NCBI RefSeq assembly: GCF_901000735.1
Contig: NC_081541.1
Span: 6,317,021-6,381,020 of the forward strand
DNA: 64,000 bases
Origin: Corylus avellana
Lineage: Eukaryota; Streptophyta; Magnoliopsida; Fagales; Betulaceae
Reading direction: 5' to 3'
A program made the position numbers and the translations under genes. The notes under the pieces are model-generated. The model did no database searches. It had not been told where the DNA came from and saw only the letters and a program-made list of their open reading frames with translations. Positions 24,863 through 36,100 of the stretch are shown here, one piece after another (the stretch's first letter is position 1; the number at the start of each line of letters is the position of its first letter).

Positions 24863-27800
24863 TCAAATTATGATGGTAAGTGGGAGCTCTGCATCACCTA
24901 CAACCAAGAAATGTGATCCTGGCTCGATCACCATCAAACCAGCTTCATTGGCTTTGCTAAGGCGTTCACATGGGTTCAACACAAATTCAACTTCAGCTCT
25001 TTCCCCTGCCTTTAGGTTAATGCTCTGGAAACCAACCAGCTGTTTGACTGGGCTCCCATGGCTAGCCTTTTCCCTTCTCACAAACAGCAATACCGAATGC
25101 TTACCCGCCATCTCCCCTTCATTTTTTACGCGGACATTGACCGAGATCTTCTTCCTCTCACACAGGTCCTTATCAAGCTCTGAAACTAACCTGTTTTCCG
25201 CCGTCTGTGTAGCTGATGATTGATTCAAGTGGATCATGCTTTGTGCGACAGCCGGGAGCTCATAAACATAGTTCGAGTAGCTGAGGCCATAACCGAACTC
25301 GAAAACTTTTTCACCTTCGTAGAAACGGTATGTGCGCCCGGGATAGCCCGACGATGCCTCTGCCCTCATCCTCATGTCTGTCATTGGTACTTTTACGAAG
25401 TCTTGTGGATACCAAGTCACTGGCAATCTTCCTCCTGCATGCAAAAATGTAAGTACACTATGAAAGCTGAGGCAAAAGGAAATAAACAGATATTGTTTTA
25501 TAAGCTAGCTTCTTGCAGAATTTCTCTCATAATCTACCTGGGTTGTGATCGCCAAAGATAACTTCTGCAATCGCACTTCCTCCAGCTTGACCTGGATAAC
25601 CAGCCCACAAGATGCTTCCGATGTGTTTGTCATTCTTGGCTGAAGATATATCAACTGGACCACCGGAAAGAAGAACCAAAACAACTGGTTTCTTAGCTGC
25701 ACTTGCTACAGCATTGATCAGCTCCTGCTGCTTTCCAGGAAGCTCTAGGTGCACACGATCGTGTGCCTCCCTCTCTTGAGTTTGATCCAGTCCCACAACC
25801 AACACCACATAATCCACCTTCTTCGCTATGTTGACTGCTTCACCAATTGCAGCAGAAGAACAATCCACTGAATCACAGCCCTGATGGAAGAGTGTGTTTT
25901 TAGCATAACTCTGCAATGCTTGCAGTGGGGTAACAGATTTGCATGGCGGGCCTGCATAGTTTCCAAGAAGTGTTTTTGGGGAATTGGCGTTGGGGCCTAT
26001 TACAGCAAGCGACAAGGTTTTTTTTTTGGGCAATGGCAGCAATCTGTCGGAGTTTTTTAACAGAACAATGCCACTCCGAGCGGCTTCAAGGGCTAGATCC
26101 TGGTGATCTTGGGAACACACTTGGCCTGGACCAATGTTGCCAAAACGCTGTTGAACTGGATTGCCATCAAACAGTCCCAACCTCATTCTAACAGAGAAAA
26201 GGTTGCGAAGGGCCCTGTCTATTTCTGATTCAGGTAACTTTTTCTGCTCTACTGCTTTCTTGGTATGGTTCTGCAAGTAGGATCCGCAATCGACATCCAT
26301 TCCTGTAAATATTGTTCCAATACATGCAAGCAACGGCAGAGCTTGTTAGTTTTGTCAAGTTTCTCAATCAAGAATAAGTCCTATGGAGTTTGAGTGCATT
26401 ATAAATCCGTCAAAGAGCTATGTTATATACTACTCCCTTATTTCACTGTATTGATGTGTCCGTGCAGAATGGGATGAGATGAGATGTAGTATATCTAATC
26501 GTAAAGAGAAATGTTAAAAACCACCCCCAATCTCGCTCCTATCCTATTGAGTTGATGTAGCAATACCCATTTGCCTTTGATTTTTTTTTTTTCTCTTACA
26601 AGGTCTGATAGGTACTGTCATTACAGTCTAATGAGATGGGGTGAGGTGAGAGTAGTTTTTAGCATTACTCAATTGTAAAAGAAACTAAATTATGATAAGT
26701 GACTAACATAGAAAGTCGGAAGTTACTTAAAACACAAGTATAAAATGAATGGATCTGAAAATAGGATTATTCAAACCTTTGAGTGAAGATAAACCCAAGA
26801 AAAAAAAAAGAAAAAGAAAAAACCCATAGACAGTAACAATTTTAGTTCACCTTGGGCCAGAACGACGGCATCTCAAAGAAAAAGTAGGATAAACTCCATT
26901 TAGAGGGCCCCAAGATTGGACTTATGGTAACTGTGGACCAATTATCGATGATTACGACTTTTGACTTAAACCCAGTTGGGCCCCTGAGTAGGTGGGCCGT
27001 ACGATTAACAAAGAGGCAATGCGGGCAGCTAGTGAAAGGACACTTCTACCCAATGGAAAAGAAAAAAAAAAAGTACAGAAAACAAAAGGCGACCGACACG
27101 AAATTCTTGACAATAGACCTACACATGAACACAGGCCAATGGATAAAGAAATAGTGTAATTGTCTGTAAGGTTTTGATTTCAGACGATTAATTGTTTAAT
27201 CTTACACGATAATGTGATCATATTAGAAGAAATATATGTTAAAAATTGTAATTTTTTTGGGGTATTGCAATTGAAAAAAGCAATTAATGGGAATAAAAAA
27301 GAAAAGAAAAATGATCCGACCGTACCAGCTTTGAGGACATCAACAACAGCATCTTCTGGTGTTTTAGCATATCTTTGGTTGTCAAAGATGATAGAGACAG
27401 CATCGCAATCTGATGTGATGTAGCTGTTCATTTTCAACAGGAAGACGAGCAATTTAATTAGTGAGTGTGCAAAGTTTGAGAAAAGTTGTAAATGATTTAC
27501 TGCATATAATATATTGGATTACCCATTGAAACCCCATCGGCCTCTGGCAGTCTTAGATAGCAGATTATAATCTGCACAGCTTGGGACGCCATTGACACGG
27601 TTGTACGCACACATTATCCCACTGGCTCGCCCTTCTTCTACGCAGCTCTGGAATGGAGGTTGATATGTGTCCGCCATATCTTGCACCGTCACCTGCAATG
27701 AACACCGACTTTAAATTATGACTAAAAAAGAGATACGATCGCATTAATGTTTCAGAAATATTAGGATTACTAACTCTTTTATTAAGATATGAGTACTAAA

Positions 27801-29192
27801 TGACGTGGAACTCATTTATTGGTATTTGTATAATTTTTTTTATTAATTGTTTTGATCATCTTTAATGAATAAGTTCACGTCATAATAGTATTCATATGTT
27901 AGTAAAAGAATTAGTACTCCTAACATTTTCCTATTTGTTTTCTAAAACTAAAAAAATTTACACTACATCATGTTAATATTCATATGCTAGTAAAAGAATT
28001 TTACTGTTTGTTTTCTCAAACTATAAAAATTTACTATGCGACAAATTTTGTCCCACAAAAAGATAAAAAAATAATAAAACAAAAATACTCTTAAAAGTTT
28101 GGACAAGAAAGGAAAAAAAGAAAAAAAACTAATATAAATCCAAAACACCATAACCCAACAATGGCCACCCACCCACCGAGCTGGTTTATTAACCTTTATT
28201 TTAGTTTATATAATAATATACTAATTATAATGCCCTCGAAAAAAGCCATAAAAGAAAGCAACAAAGACGTTGGAGCAGAACACTGTGTCCCATAAAGGAG
28301 CAGAGCTGCAGAAGAAGCCATAAAAGAAAGCAACAAAGACATTGGAGCAAATGGAAATGAATGAGCGTGAGCCAAGTATGGGGGGCTTCAAAGTTGAACA
28401 CTTACGCGAGCATCGAAAACGAAGCGGTTTACGCCCTTCCAGTCGTCCAAATCATAAGCCGTGAAATGCTTGCAACAAGCCGAAGCTTGAAGTCTCCCTT
28501 TGAGCTTCCCACCCTCGAAGGAGTCCCCCTGAACACCCCTCACATATGCCGCTGCATACCTCCCTGTCACCAATGGATCCTCTCCAGGCGTCTCTTGCCC
28601 TCTCCCCCATCTTGGGTCCCTAAATATATTTATATTCGGAGCCCAAAACGTCATCCCCTCCGCTTGCCCTGCATTGTACACCGCTCTAGCCTCAGCTCCA
28701 ATCACCTTAACAAAAACATAATACAGTTAATTAAGAAACTTCCCATTATAAAAAATTAAGTGATTAAATCGTTCGAATTAAGTGATTTAACGGACTCACC
28801 TGGCCGATGCGATACCAGAGATGGGTATCAAAGGAAGCGGCAGTCAGAATAACCTGAGGGAAGCTTGTGGCGGCCTTGATAGCCCCATTAAAATGGATGC
28901 CGGGGCCAACGTTGGCAACGCCGTGTAAAGCCTCGGACCACCACTGGTAGCCGGGGATGCCGAGGCGGGGGATCGGAGGCGCTGTGTTAACGAGCTGAGA
29001 GATCTTCTCGTCCAATGTGAGGCGGGATACGAGGTCCTGGACTCGTTTCCTGATGGGTAGTGAGGTTTGGCAGAAAGGGAACGATTTCGTTGATGGGTTG
29101 GATGCGTCACATGAAAATGGAGGCTGAGTTGACTCAGTAGTATGCACAAGGAGGAGAAGGGATACGAGAGAGAGGCAATGGATAAGTCCCAT
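24863..29192 (-). CDS. GH3 beta-D-xylosidase / alpha-L-arabinofuranosidase, complete copy A, 6 exons, 765 aa
   Basis: Exons, 5' to 3' on the minus strand: 29192-28800, 28705-28406, 27692-27523, 27423-27326, 26302-25538, 25434-24863; phases agree and the sum is 2298 nt. Residues 1-21 are a signal peptide (hydrophobic [10 protein letters not shown]), so the product is secreted to the cell wall. The GH3 N-terminal TIM-barrel domain covers about 90-340, with [14 protein letters not shown] and [11 protein letters not shown]293 in TSD is the expected nucleophile. The GH3 C-terminal domain (about 380-610) includes [16 protein letters not shown] and [13 protein letters not shown] fibronectin-III-like domain ends the protein (about 680-760). 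Length and motifs match plant BXL/ARA enzymes, which release xylose or arabinose from xylan, arabinan and arabinoxylan during wall remodelling. Substrate preference cannot be read from sequence. Start 29192 is the first ATG that gives the signal peptide. Two partial relatives (B and C) lie at 56690-61604. Confidence 0.95.
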
Positions 29193-30987
29193 TCTGTACT
29201 GAAGAAGAAGATGTGAAAGCAGAGGAGAGGAAAGGGAAGGAGTGAAAGTTATAGACTTGTAGTGACAGAGGTCAGTGAAGGTCAAATGACAGAGCTGCCC
29301 CGTGTGTGGTGGAGGGCAAATGTGACTTTGCACTGTGGCAGTTGGGGTTCCGTAACATTACTGGTTGTTAATGCAACCGTAAACTTCCTTGGTACTTGTT
29401 CTGGAGGGTGGTATGGCGGTTTATTATCGTGTGCGTATGCGTTATGGTAGAGCAATTAATTCTACTAAAAGGTGGTTAGACTTTGAGCTATTGATAATTA
29501 TGGTTTTGTTTTTGTTTTATTTTATTTTGAGAAAAAGGAAATGTAACAGCAGAGCATCTTTGGATGAGACATAAAAAGAGATGGCTTCTCTTTACTGTCT
29601 AACAGTAAGATGATTGACTTTATCCCTTGGAATAATTGAACCATCGATGTGAAAAGCACGGGTGAATTTTAGACTATGGTCTATAAATAAGGGCAAAACT
29701 AAAGATATCATATAATATGTAATCCTACCTAATCATATTTTAATGAAATACTAATTTACTTTAATTATAATACAAATTCATGTTCGAAATATCATAAGAG
29801 CACTCTTTGCAGCTTTGCAAAAAAAAAACCAGTTTTTAGTTATTTTAGTGAAACAATTTCGTGAAAGTGGCTAACCCACCCCATAATGGTTGGGGTGGCC
29901 AAGGGTGTTTTCCGGCCACCTCTTCTATTTTTTTAATTTTTTTAATTAAATTAATAAAAAATTATTATGCTAACATGGCAAAATGGTACGTTTCAACTAA
30001 TTTAACAGCAGTTAAAAAAAAAATTGATAGTAATGATTTTCTTGGTATTTCAATTGACTCAAGGATTAAATTATCCCAAAAAAAAAAATTAGGGAGATAA
30101 AAATTTTGGCGTGTTGAGTCAAGAACTTTAGATATACTTACCCTAAAAAAATTTGTACTTTTAATTATTTTGATAAATAAAAGTTGGTGAATCCGATAAA
30201 AATGCTTTAACAATGCCCCAAGGTGGTGACCATTTGGCTCCACAAAGCGACTATCTCCCACACAAACACAATCCGTCCTTTAGATTCCACACTCCTTTTC
30301 TCTTTTGCACTTTCGTTTTCTTTCTGAACTTTTCAAAATCATGATCTCGACTCTGAAATCTTTAATAAGGATTGAAAGTAAAGAAAATTCCATTAAGACA
30401 AGCACTTTTCTGTTCACCGGCGATGAAAGTAAACTATCATTGCTTTAAAAAATTTAATCATTTAATTCAAAAGGGGCCTTGGCAATTGAATTATTGTAAA
30501 GGTGCCTCCAAAAGAACAAATCCTTAAGAGAATATAATCCACATTCCCATGCCCTGAAACTGCTGATGCAGATTGAAACACATCACATGCATCATTTATT
30601 GTATTCAGAGCTCTATCATCTATGGGCAGATTACAAAATCCTTTTGAGTCGCTATCGGAAACTTAGGCACCATTGACAAGATTCTATTATCATTCTATTA
30701 TCGGAAATGATGGTTCAAAGCACACAAGTCATTGACTTATATTTTGATTACACCGTACTTTTATTTCACTTAATTTTACTTTGTTAACATGACATTATTG
30801 ATCTGATTGTTTCGTTATTTATTTTACGAATAGCTGATTTAAAGGATGCCTGACAATTTCACGTCAATAAAGTTACAGTAAAAAATGGATAAAAGTATGG
30901 TCTATAAAATTTTTCTATTCTTATTGCCCATCTATAGAACAATTGTTTTTTAGTAACGTTGTATACTACATTTCATCCCACTCTTAG
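29193..30987. other. Upstream flank of xylosidase copy A, repeated downstream of copy C
   Basis: No gene was recognised. Promoter-proximal DNA is followed by AT-rich sequence. A palindromic 'ccaccccataatggttgggg' stretch near 29878-29900 is the kind seen at the centre of common plant MITEs. The whole interval recurs at 61605-63404 with scattered substitutions and small indels. Confidence 0.7.
29248..29254 (-). promoter_or_regulatory. Probable TATA box of xylosidase copy A
   Basis: The minus strand reads CTATAAC 56 bp upstream of the ATG. The equivalent position in copy C reads CTATATC, with a further CTATAAG about 8 bp upstream created by an 8-bp insertion. Confidence 0.45.
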
Positions 30988-31799
30988 TGTAACGCCCCAA
31001 GTTCTAGAGGTAGAGCGATTGGGAGCAATTGTAACATATTCATATTTAAACAAAATAAAAAATAAAATTCTCCTAATATAAAATCATAACGTCACCAGAG
31101 TACTATAATATTTCGTTTATGAAATCACAAACACATAATGTGCTAGTATTCAATAATCTCATAAACAATAAAATTACACCGTCTATGCTTAGCCCAAGCC
31201 GTCTAGTCTATAGAATGGAGTCCCAAACACTTCTACTGCTACTGCTCCTGCTAGTCCATAAAGCAGCGATAAGATCTTTAACAACTAAGAGGCCCACTGG
31301 TACCCATGTCTTCAATTATTACGATATACATATAGAGCAATCTGAAAAAGATGTATAGGGAGAAGGGGTGAGTTCGACAACTCAGTAAGTAGCCACAAAA
31401 CCAAGATGCTATAAAATATGCAATGCAGATGTTATGCTATAATATCAATTATGCACAATTAATAAAATAAATGACAATTAATTCAAGAATATTAGGTGAC
31501 TTATGAGATGTACAAGCACTTCCTTTTTCTTTATTTCAAAACTGCTGTTTTACCCTTTTGACCCGACGCCACAATTTTTACCGTGAGTAGCGCACGTTGG
31601 CTTGTCCTGAAGAACCTATATGCTCAGCCTGTCGTCACAGGGGAGAGCTACCAGGTTGGGAACTTCCCTAGGTGAAGGCCACCTGGCCGGTAGCACACAC
31701 CTTCTCGTAACCGTCCTTCGGTGTGTTTGCCCTGCTACCCTATGCGGTACCGATCGTTACTATAATCGTGTCTCAGGTTAAACATTTAAAACCATGAAT

Positions 31800-31961
31800 G
31801 CACATATAACATTTCATATGACCTGTAAGCACATCTGTAACTGTATGCTATGCCACGAAAGTACATATAACATTTCATATGATCTGTAAACTCATCTGTA
31901 ACTGTATACTGTGCTATAAATGCACATATAACATTTCATATAATCTGTAAACTCATTTGTG
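31800..31961. repeat. 61-bp tandem repeat inside the solo LTR
   Basis: Units begin at 31800, 31861 and 31922 (two full, one partial), each starting 'g(c/t)acatataacatttcat'. The units are about 85-90% alike by eye. Confidence 0.85.
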
Positions 31962-32260
31962 CCACGAACTTTGAGAACTCTTTTCATTCATAATTGCAGT
32001 CATGTATAAATCATGAAATATGGTAACTGTATCAAAATTCTTAAACAATGACATATGAATAAATAAAACTTGTCATTAAAATATGGAAGGAAGTGCAATT
32101 GAAAATCATATAAGTGGATTCTTTATAAAATCCCCAACATTTTTCAAAAGATTTATAATAAAAATTTGTTGGGGTTTTTGGTGTTGTGTCCCCTTACCTG
32201 GCATTGCATGCCCTTATTTTGAATCCGCATCCAACTCACAATTCCTTGAAGAGTTCTCAA

Positions 32261-32388
32261 TTTTTTTATTTCTTCATCCTCTTCTCTTTTCTTTTTTTTT
32301 TTCTTCTCTCTTCTCTCTTTTCTTTCTTTTCTTCTCTTTTCCCTTCTCTCTTTCTTTTCTCCTCTCTTTCCATTCTTTTCCTTCTTCC
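32261..32388 (+). repeat. Long pyrimidine (CT-rich) tract in the solo LTR
   Basis: About 125 bases are almost purely C and T on the plus strand. The reading frames through it are low complexity. It may be an LTR leader or promoter feature. Confidence 0.8.
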
Positions 32389-33414
32389 GGATCTCACGCT
32401 CACTTGAGCTGTGAGCAATTGAGAGGATTTGCTCTCCTTAAATACCCACTGTATGTGGGACATTTTCCCTTGAGAGCTTGCCACATGTTTGATCCACATG
32501 CATCGAATTCCTTCTAAACCACAAAACAAGTGTCCACCAAGTGTCCCACATACATTCAATTTCCTCTAACCACAAGACAAGTGTCCAGGAATGTATTAAG
32601 AAGATGACACCTTAGAACCCCAGGTGGTCACCGAGAAGGCAAGGGCAACATGCTATATAACACCTGTACCTTTAGGTGTCAACCAAGCAACTTCTCATGC
32701 AAAGCCACGTGTAATTTTGACCTTGGTAACTTGTCAAGCTTTAAAATCCTCATGCATTTTCATTAAAAAGTGATCATAAAAATATACAATTAATCCTTAA
32801 TGAACCTAAACCTTTTGACTAACACATACCAAAAAATCGTGGCTTACAGGCATCATTAACCCATCCAATTAATTTCCCAAATCGCAGGTACTTCAACTAC
32901 TCCGCAGCTTGACCTATTAAACTTGGAAAAATCATAACTCTTTCAATTTAACTCCAAATGACACAAACTTTGGGTTGAAATTTTCCTCATTCAAAGATGC
33001 ACAACATATCCAAAAATCATAGTAACCCATAACTGTTTGGTACCTCAAAAGTCCCACGAAATTCGGTGCCTCTGTTCGACTGAAATTCCTGTTTTGACAC
33101 TTGCATCTTCTAAAAATCATAACTCCTTCTACAAGCATCCAAAAATCATGAAACCACTTTTAAAATCTTCCTTTCTCATCATTCTATAATGTCTTATAAC
33201 AGTTTTATTTAAGGTCACTCATATAATTTTTGGTGTCCAAAACAATGTGACTTTTCTTTCAATAACCACTAAAATTATAACTAGCAATTTTCCATCATCT
33301 TTCACATTAAGTCTATTTACCTAACTCTATATAAATCCTAATAAAATTGCAAATCCTCCTTATCCTTGATATTAAGATCACCTTTATTCTAGGTATAAAT
33401 TTCGGGGTATTACA

Positions 33415-34015
33415 CTTAGCGGTTGATGTAATAAGAATAAATAAATTTAAAATACTTATGAACACTACCACGTCAGTCTAGCAAGATGATAATAAGACAT
33501 GTATAAAGTTGAAATACCGTGTAAGTGCGTGGTCCAGTAAGCTACATGATAAGTCACAATAAAGTTGATGGTAACAATAGTTGAGGGATTCAAGACGTCT
33601 CAAGTTCAACCCTAGCTCTTTTCTAAAACTACAATTCTTTGATACAAATTGGTGACCAGAAGCAAAAGCATGTAGTTTAAGGCAGTAGGTGAGCAAAAGG
33701 GAATGATTTTGGATTTAATGGGAACAGAGTGAGAAGAAGAAGACTGAAGACATAAACAGACAAAGCACTTTTCTTTGTGGGACGATTTTTTCAACTTTTT
33801 CATTCAAAAAGTAGTTTTGTCAGCAACCAGCATGTTCCTCTATCCTCATCCAACAAGCTGTTTCCAAATTTTGGTGAGAAAAGCTGGAGATATCCAAAGG
33901 CTTCTGGACGTTGGCAAGTGGCAAGGCTTGACAGAGATTGCTTGCTTATTCAAGCCCCAATTAGCCTTAGCTGAGCTTGGGCTATGATATATTCTGGGCC
34001 TTGTGTCCACTTCCA
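33415..34015. other. Distal duplicated flank
   Basis: AT-rich sequence with two or three short ORFs (for example 33775-33987) also present in the partner at 63400-64000. The frames are shifted by small indels between the two copies, which argues against coding function. No family was recognised. Confidence 0.6.
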
Positions 34016-34071
34016 GGCCCATCTACCATAGAGTCCCAGAATTATGTTGTTTGTTGTTGTAAAATATTTTT

Positions 34072-34489
34072 TTTGAAAAACTTCATTTTAACGTCTTGAG
34101 TTACCACGTGTTTTAAGAAAACTTCTCAAATTTTAAAAGCTCTTAATTTAACCCCCTGAACTTTCAATTTGATTCAATTGACCACCTTTCGTCAGATTTA
34201 GCCGTTAACTCCTCCTAACGGAAATTACTAAATAGACTAAATTACCCTTTTGATATTTTTTTTAAATTTTAATTTAAAATTAAGAGTAAATTTAGAATTT
34301 TATTAAAAAAAAAATCAGGGGTATAAATGTCATTTTATCACTTTTAACGTTTAAAATCTGACGAAGAGAAGGTACATTGAATCAAATTGAAAGTTCAGAG
34401 AGTGAAATTGAGAGTTTTTAAAATTTGAAGGAGTCTTTTCAAAATACGTGGTACTTCGTGGTCTTTACGCTTAAATGAAGTTTTCCCAA
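34072..34489. mobile_element. Large foldback element with arms of about 130 bp
   Basis: The left arm (from 'gaaaaacttcatttta' through 'gaactttcaatttgattcaa' to 'cgtcagattt') is matched by the reverse complement of the right arm ending 'aaatgaagttttccc'. The arms differ at scattered positions. The flanks are T-rich, so no target duplication could be fixed. A half copy lies at 13060-13180. Confidence 0.7.
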
Positions 34490-34633
34490 ATTTTTTTATT
34501 ATTTATTTTTAGGAAAGCACATGATAATGAATTTAGATCCCCCATTATTATGCTGTCTGCATTTTTGTGAGGGGTGCTCATCTGTCCCGAACATGTGGAT
34601 CCCGTATTCTAAACTATTCGAGGCAAGTAAACC

Positions 34634-34814
34634 GAGTAATGTTACAAGTCCCTTTTGTGTCTCTCTTGAGTCCCTCCAAAAATAATGTGCTACTAAATTC
34701 ATCATTAGGCTTATAATTGATTATTATTGGATTTTGATCAAATAATAATTTTAATAGTCATATCATTCTTGAAGGGACTCAAAAAAGATACAAAAATGAC
34801 TTTTAGAATTATTC
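34634..34814. mobile_element. MITE with inverted-repeat arms of about 55 bp
   Basis: The left arm includes GTCCCTTTTGTGTCTCTCTT and GAGTCCCTCCAA. The reverse-complemented right arm includes GTCATTTTTGTATCTTTTTT and GAGTCCCTTCAAG. The interior is AT-rich. The ends are approximate. Confidence 0.65.
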
Positions 34815-35846
34815 CAAGAAAACCACATGATCATCAATTTCTTAAAAATTCGGACAGTCTAATAAGAAGAGATACTTATCTTATAATAATAAATAATCTG
34901 AACGATAATCTTCAAAACTACTGTAGTTTGTAAAATATTCTAGCGATATATACTTGTCCAACACTGAGCTATCACTAGAAATCAACTTATCCAATTGCTA
35001 ATTTTATATCATTTAGTACCAACCAATCACCATTGTTGTTCGGAGTTGTTCTAGTACATTCATGGTGTCCTTTTTTTTTTTTTAATTAATTGTTCAAGTG
35101 GTGAATTTAATTATTGTTCACAAATACAACTTGTTTCATCTATATTTTTTCTTCAATATTTTGCCAAACGCTCTTAAGGGCAATTGGGAGACTTTGATGA
35201 CGCTTGTGAGTTGTGAGTGTGATGGGCTCTGCAGTTTTATTGTTCAAACGAATCTTATCGCCTCTAATACGATCGACCAATAAGTGGCCAATACGTGTTT
35301 AATACCTTATTAAATTATTATTATTATTTTTTTTAAATGAAATCAATTAAAAATAATGTATTTAATTAATCTTTTTTACATTACCATCATCATCATCATC
35401 TTCTAGCTCGTTTGATTTTTATTCTGCTGTTATAATTTCCTTTTTACACGTTTCTTAGATGATATATATTATATATTTGGTCAATGAAATTGTGTGGCTA
35501 CGAATTAGTAAAGAAAATTCATCGTCTTCAAGCTATTTAATTTTTCTTAGGTATTCTTGGAATTGAAAAGTAATTATGGTTGAACGCCCAATTCTTGACA
35601 TTTAGGTTTGGCAAACAGATATAATATTTTCATAACCTAAAAAAGGAAAAAAAACAAAAACAAAAAAACAAACAAAAAAGATCCAGCAAATCATGCTCAC
35701 AACCAAGTAAAAAACAAGTGGGGTTAAAAAAACAATTTCTCAAAACATTTTAAACTATGTGCGTAAAATAATCTTACTATGTGTTACCTTAAATTTGAAT
35801 TCAAAACTTTTTTTATTACTCTATACAAACTTAAGTTCAAAAAAGA

Positions 35847-35951
35847 CTCAATTGGCTGGGAGTAGTTTGGGATCATGCTTAATAAAGTCAAAGTCACTAG
35901 TTCGAATTCTCATTTTTCTTCTTATGCAGACATATCCAAAAAAAAAAAAAG
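35847..35951 (+). mobile_element. tRNA-derived SINE, second copy, with 12-bp target-site duplication
   Basis: CTCAATTGGCTGGGAG (box A), CTAGTTCGAATTC (box B), a CT-rich stretch, 'gcagacatatcc' and an A13 tail match the copy at 15013-15127 in order. GTTCAAAAAAGA at 35835-35846 and GTTCAAGAAAGA at 35952-35963 are the target duplication, with one mismatch. Confidence 0.75.
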
Positions 35952-35989
35952 GTTCAAGAAAGATTTCATAAAATAAATACTTGACATAC

Positions 35990-36100
35990 CACCAAGGTGC
36001 TAGTTGAATTGGTAAAGTAGTAGGGGATAAGGTTCAATTCCCCCTCATTTCTTCTTAGTGATCACGGCTTCGAACCCGTTTGTGGTAGTAGTCCGCAAAC
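35990..36100 (+). repeat. tRNA-like repeat remnant
   Basis: 'ggtgctagttgaattggtaa', 'aaggttcaattccccctc' and 'cggcttcgaaccc' recall A- and B-box motifs of tRNA-derived repeats, but no tail or duplication was seen. Unique-looking sequence follows to about 36290. Confidence 0.3.

Larger units (their letters stand above)
30988..33414. mobile_element. Solo LTR of a Ty3/gypsy-type retrotransposon, 2427 bp, TSD CTTAG
   Basis: The element begins TGTAACGCCCC and ends GGGGTATTACA, giving the TG...CA termini and short inverted repeat of an LTR. CTTAG flanks it at 30983-30987 and 33415-33419. The duplicated partner has one uninterrupted CTTAG at 63400-63404. No gag or pol sequence lies inside, so it is a solo LTR. 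Inside are a 61-bp tandem repeat and a long pyrimidine tract. The terminal sequence resembles plant chromovirus (Tekay-like) LTRs; that lineage call is inference. The ORFs in this interval are not genes. Confidence 0.9.
26190..34015. repeat. Segmental duplication, left unit (partner 58602-64000)
   Basis: This interval aligns collinearly and in the same orientation with 58602-64000. The offset is a constant 32412 from 26190 to about 29250. After removal of the 2427-bp LTR and one CTTAG, the two units are nearly equal in length (5394 and 5399 bp). The right unit runs off the end of the window, so the duplication is longer than seen. Confidence 0.95.

Noticed and set aside
28361..28759. 132-codon plus-strand ORF repeated three times (28361, 57585, 60773)
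   Set aside because: It is antisense to exon 2 of the xylosidase gene; its repetition only reflects the gene copies.
32083..32517. 144-codon ORF as a gene
   Set aside because: It lies inside the solo LTR and reads through a pyrimidine tract; low complexity, no domain.
33775..33987. Small gene conserved in both duplicated flanks
   Set aside because: Frames differ between the two copies because of an indel, and no family match is evident.
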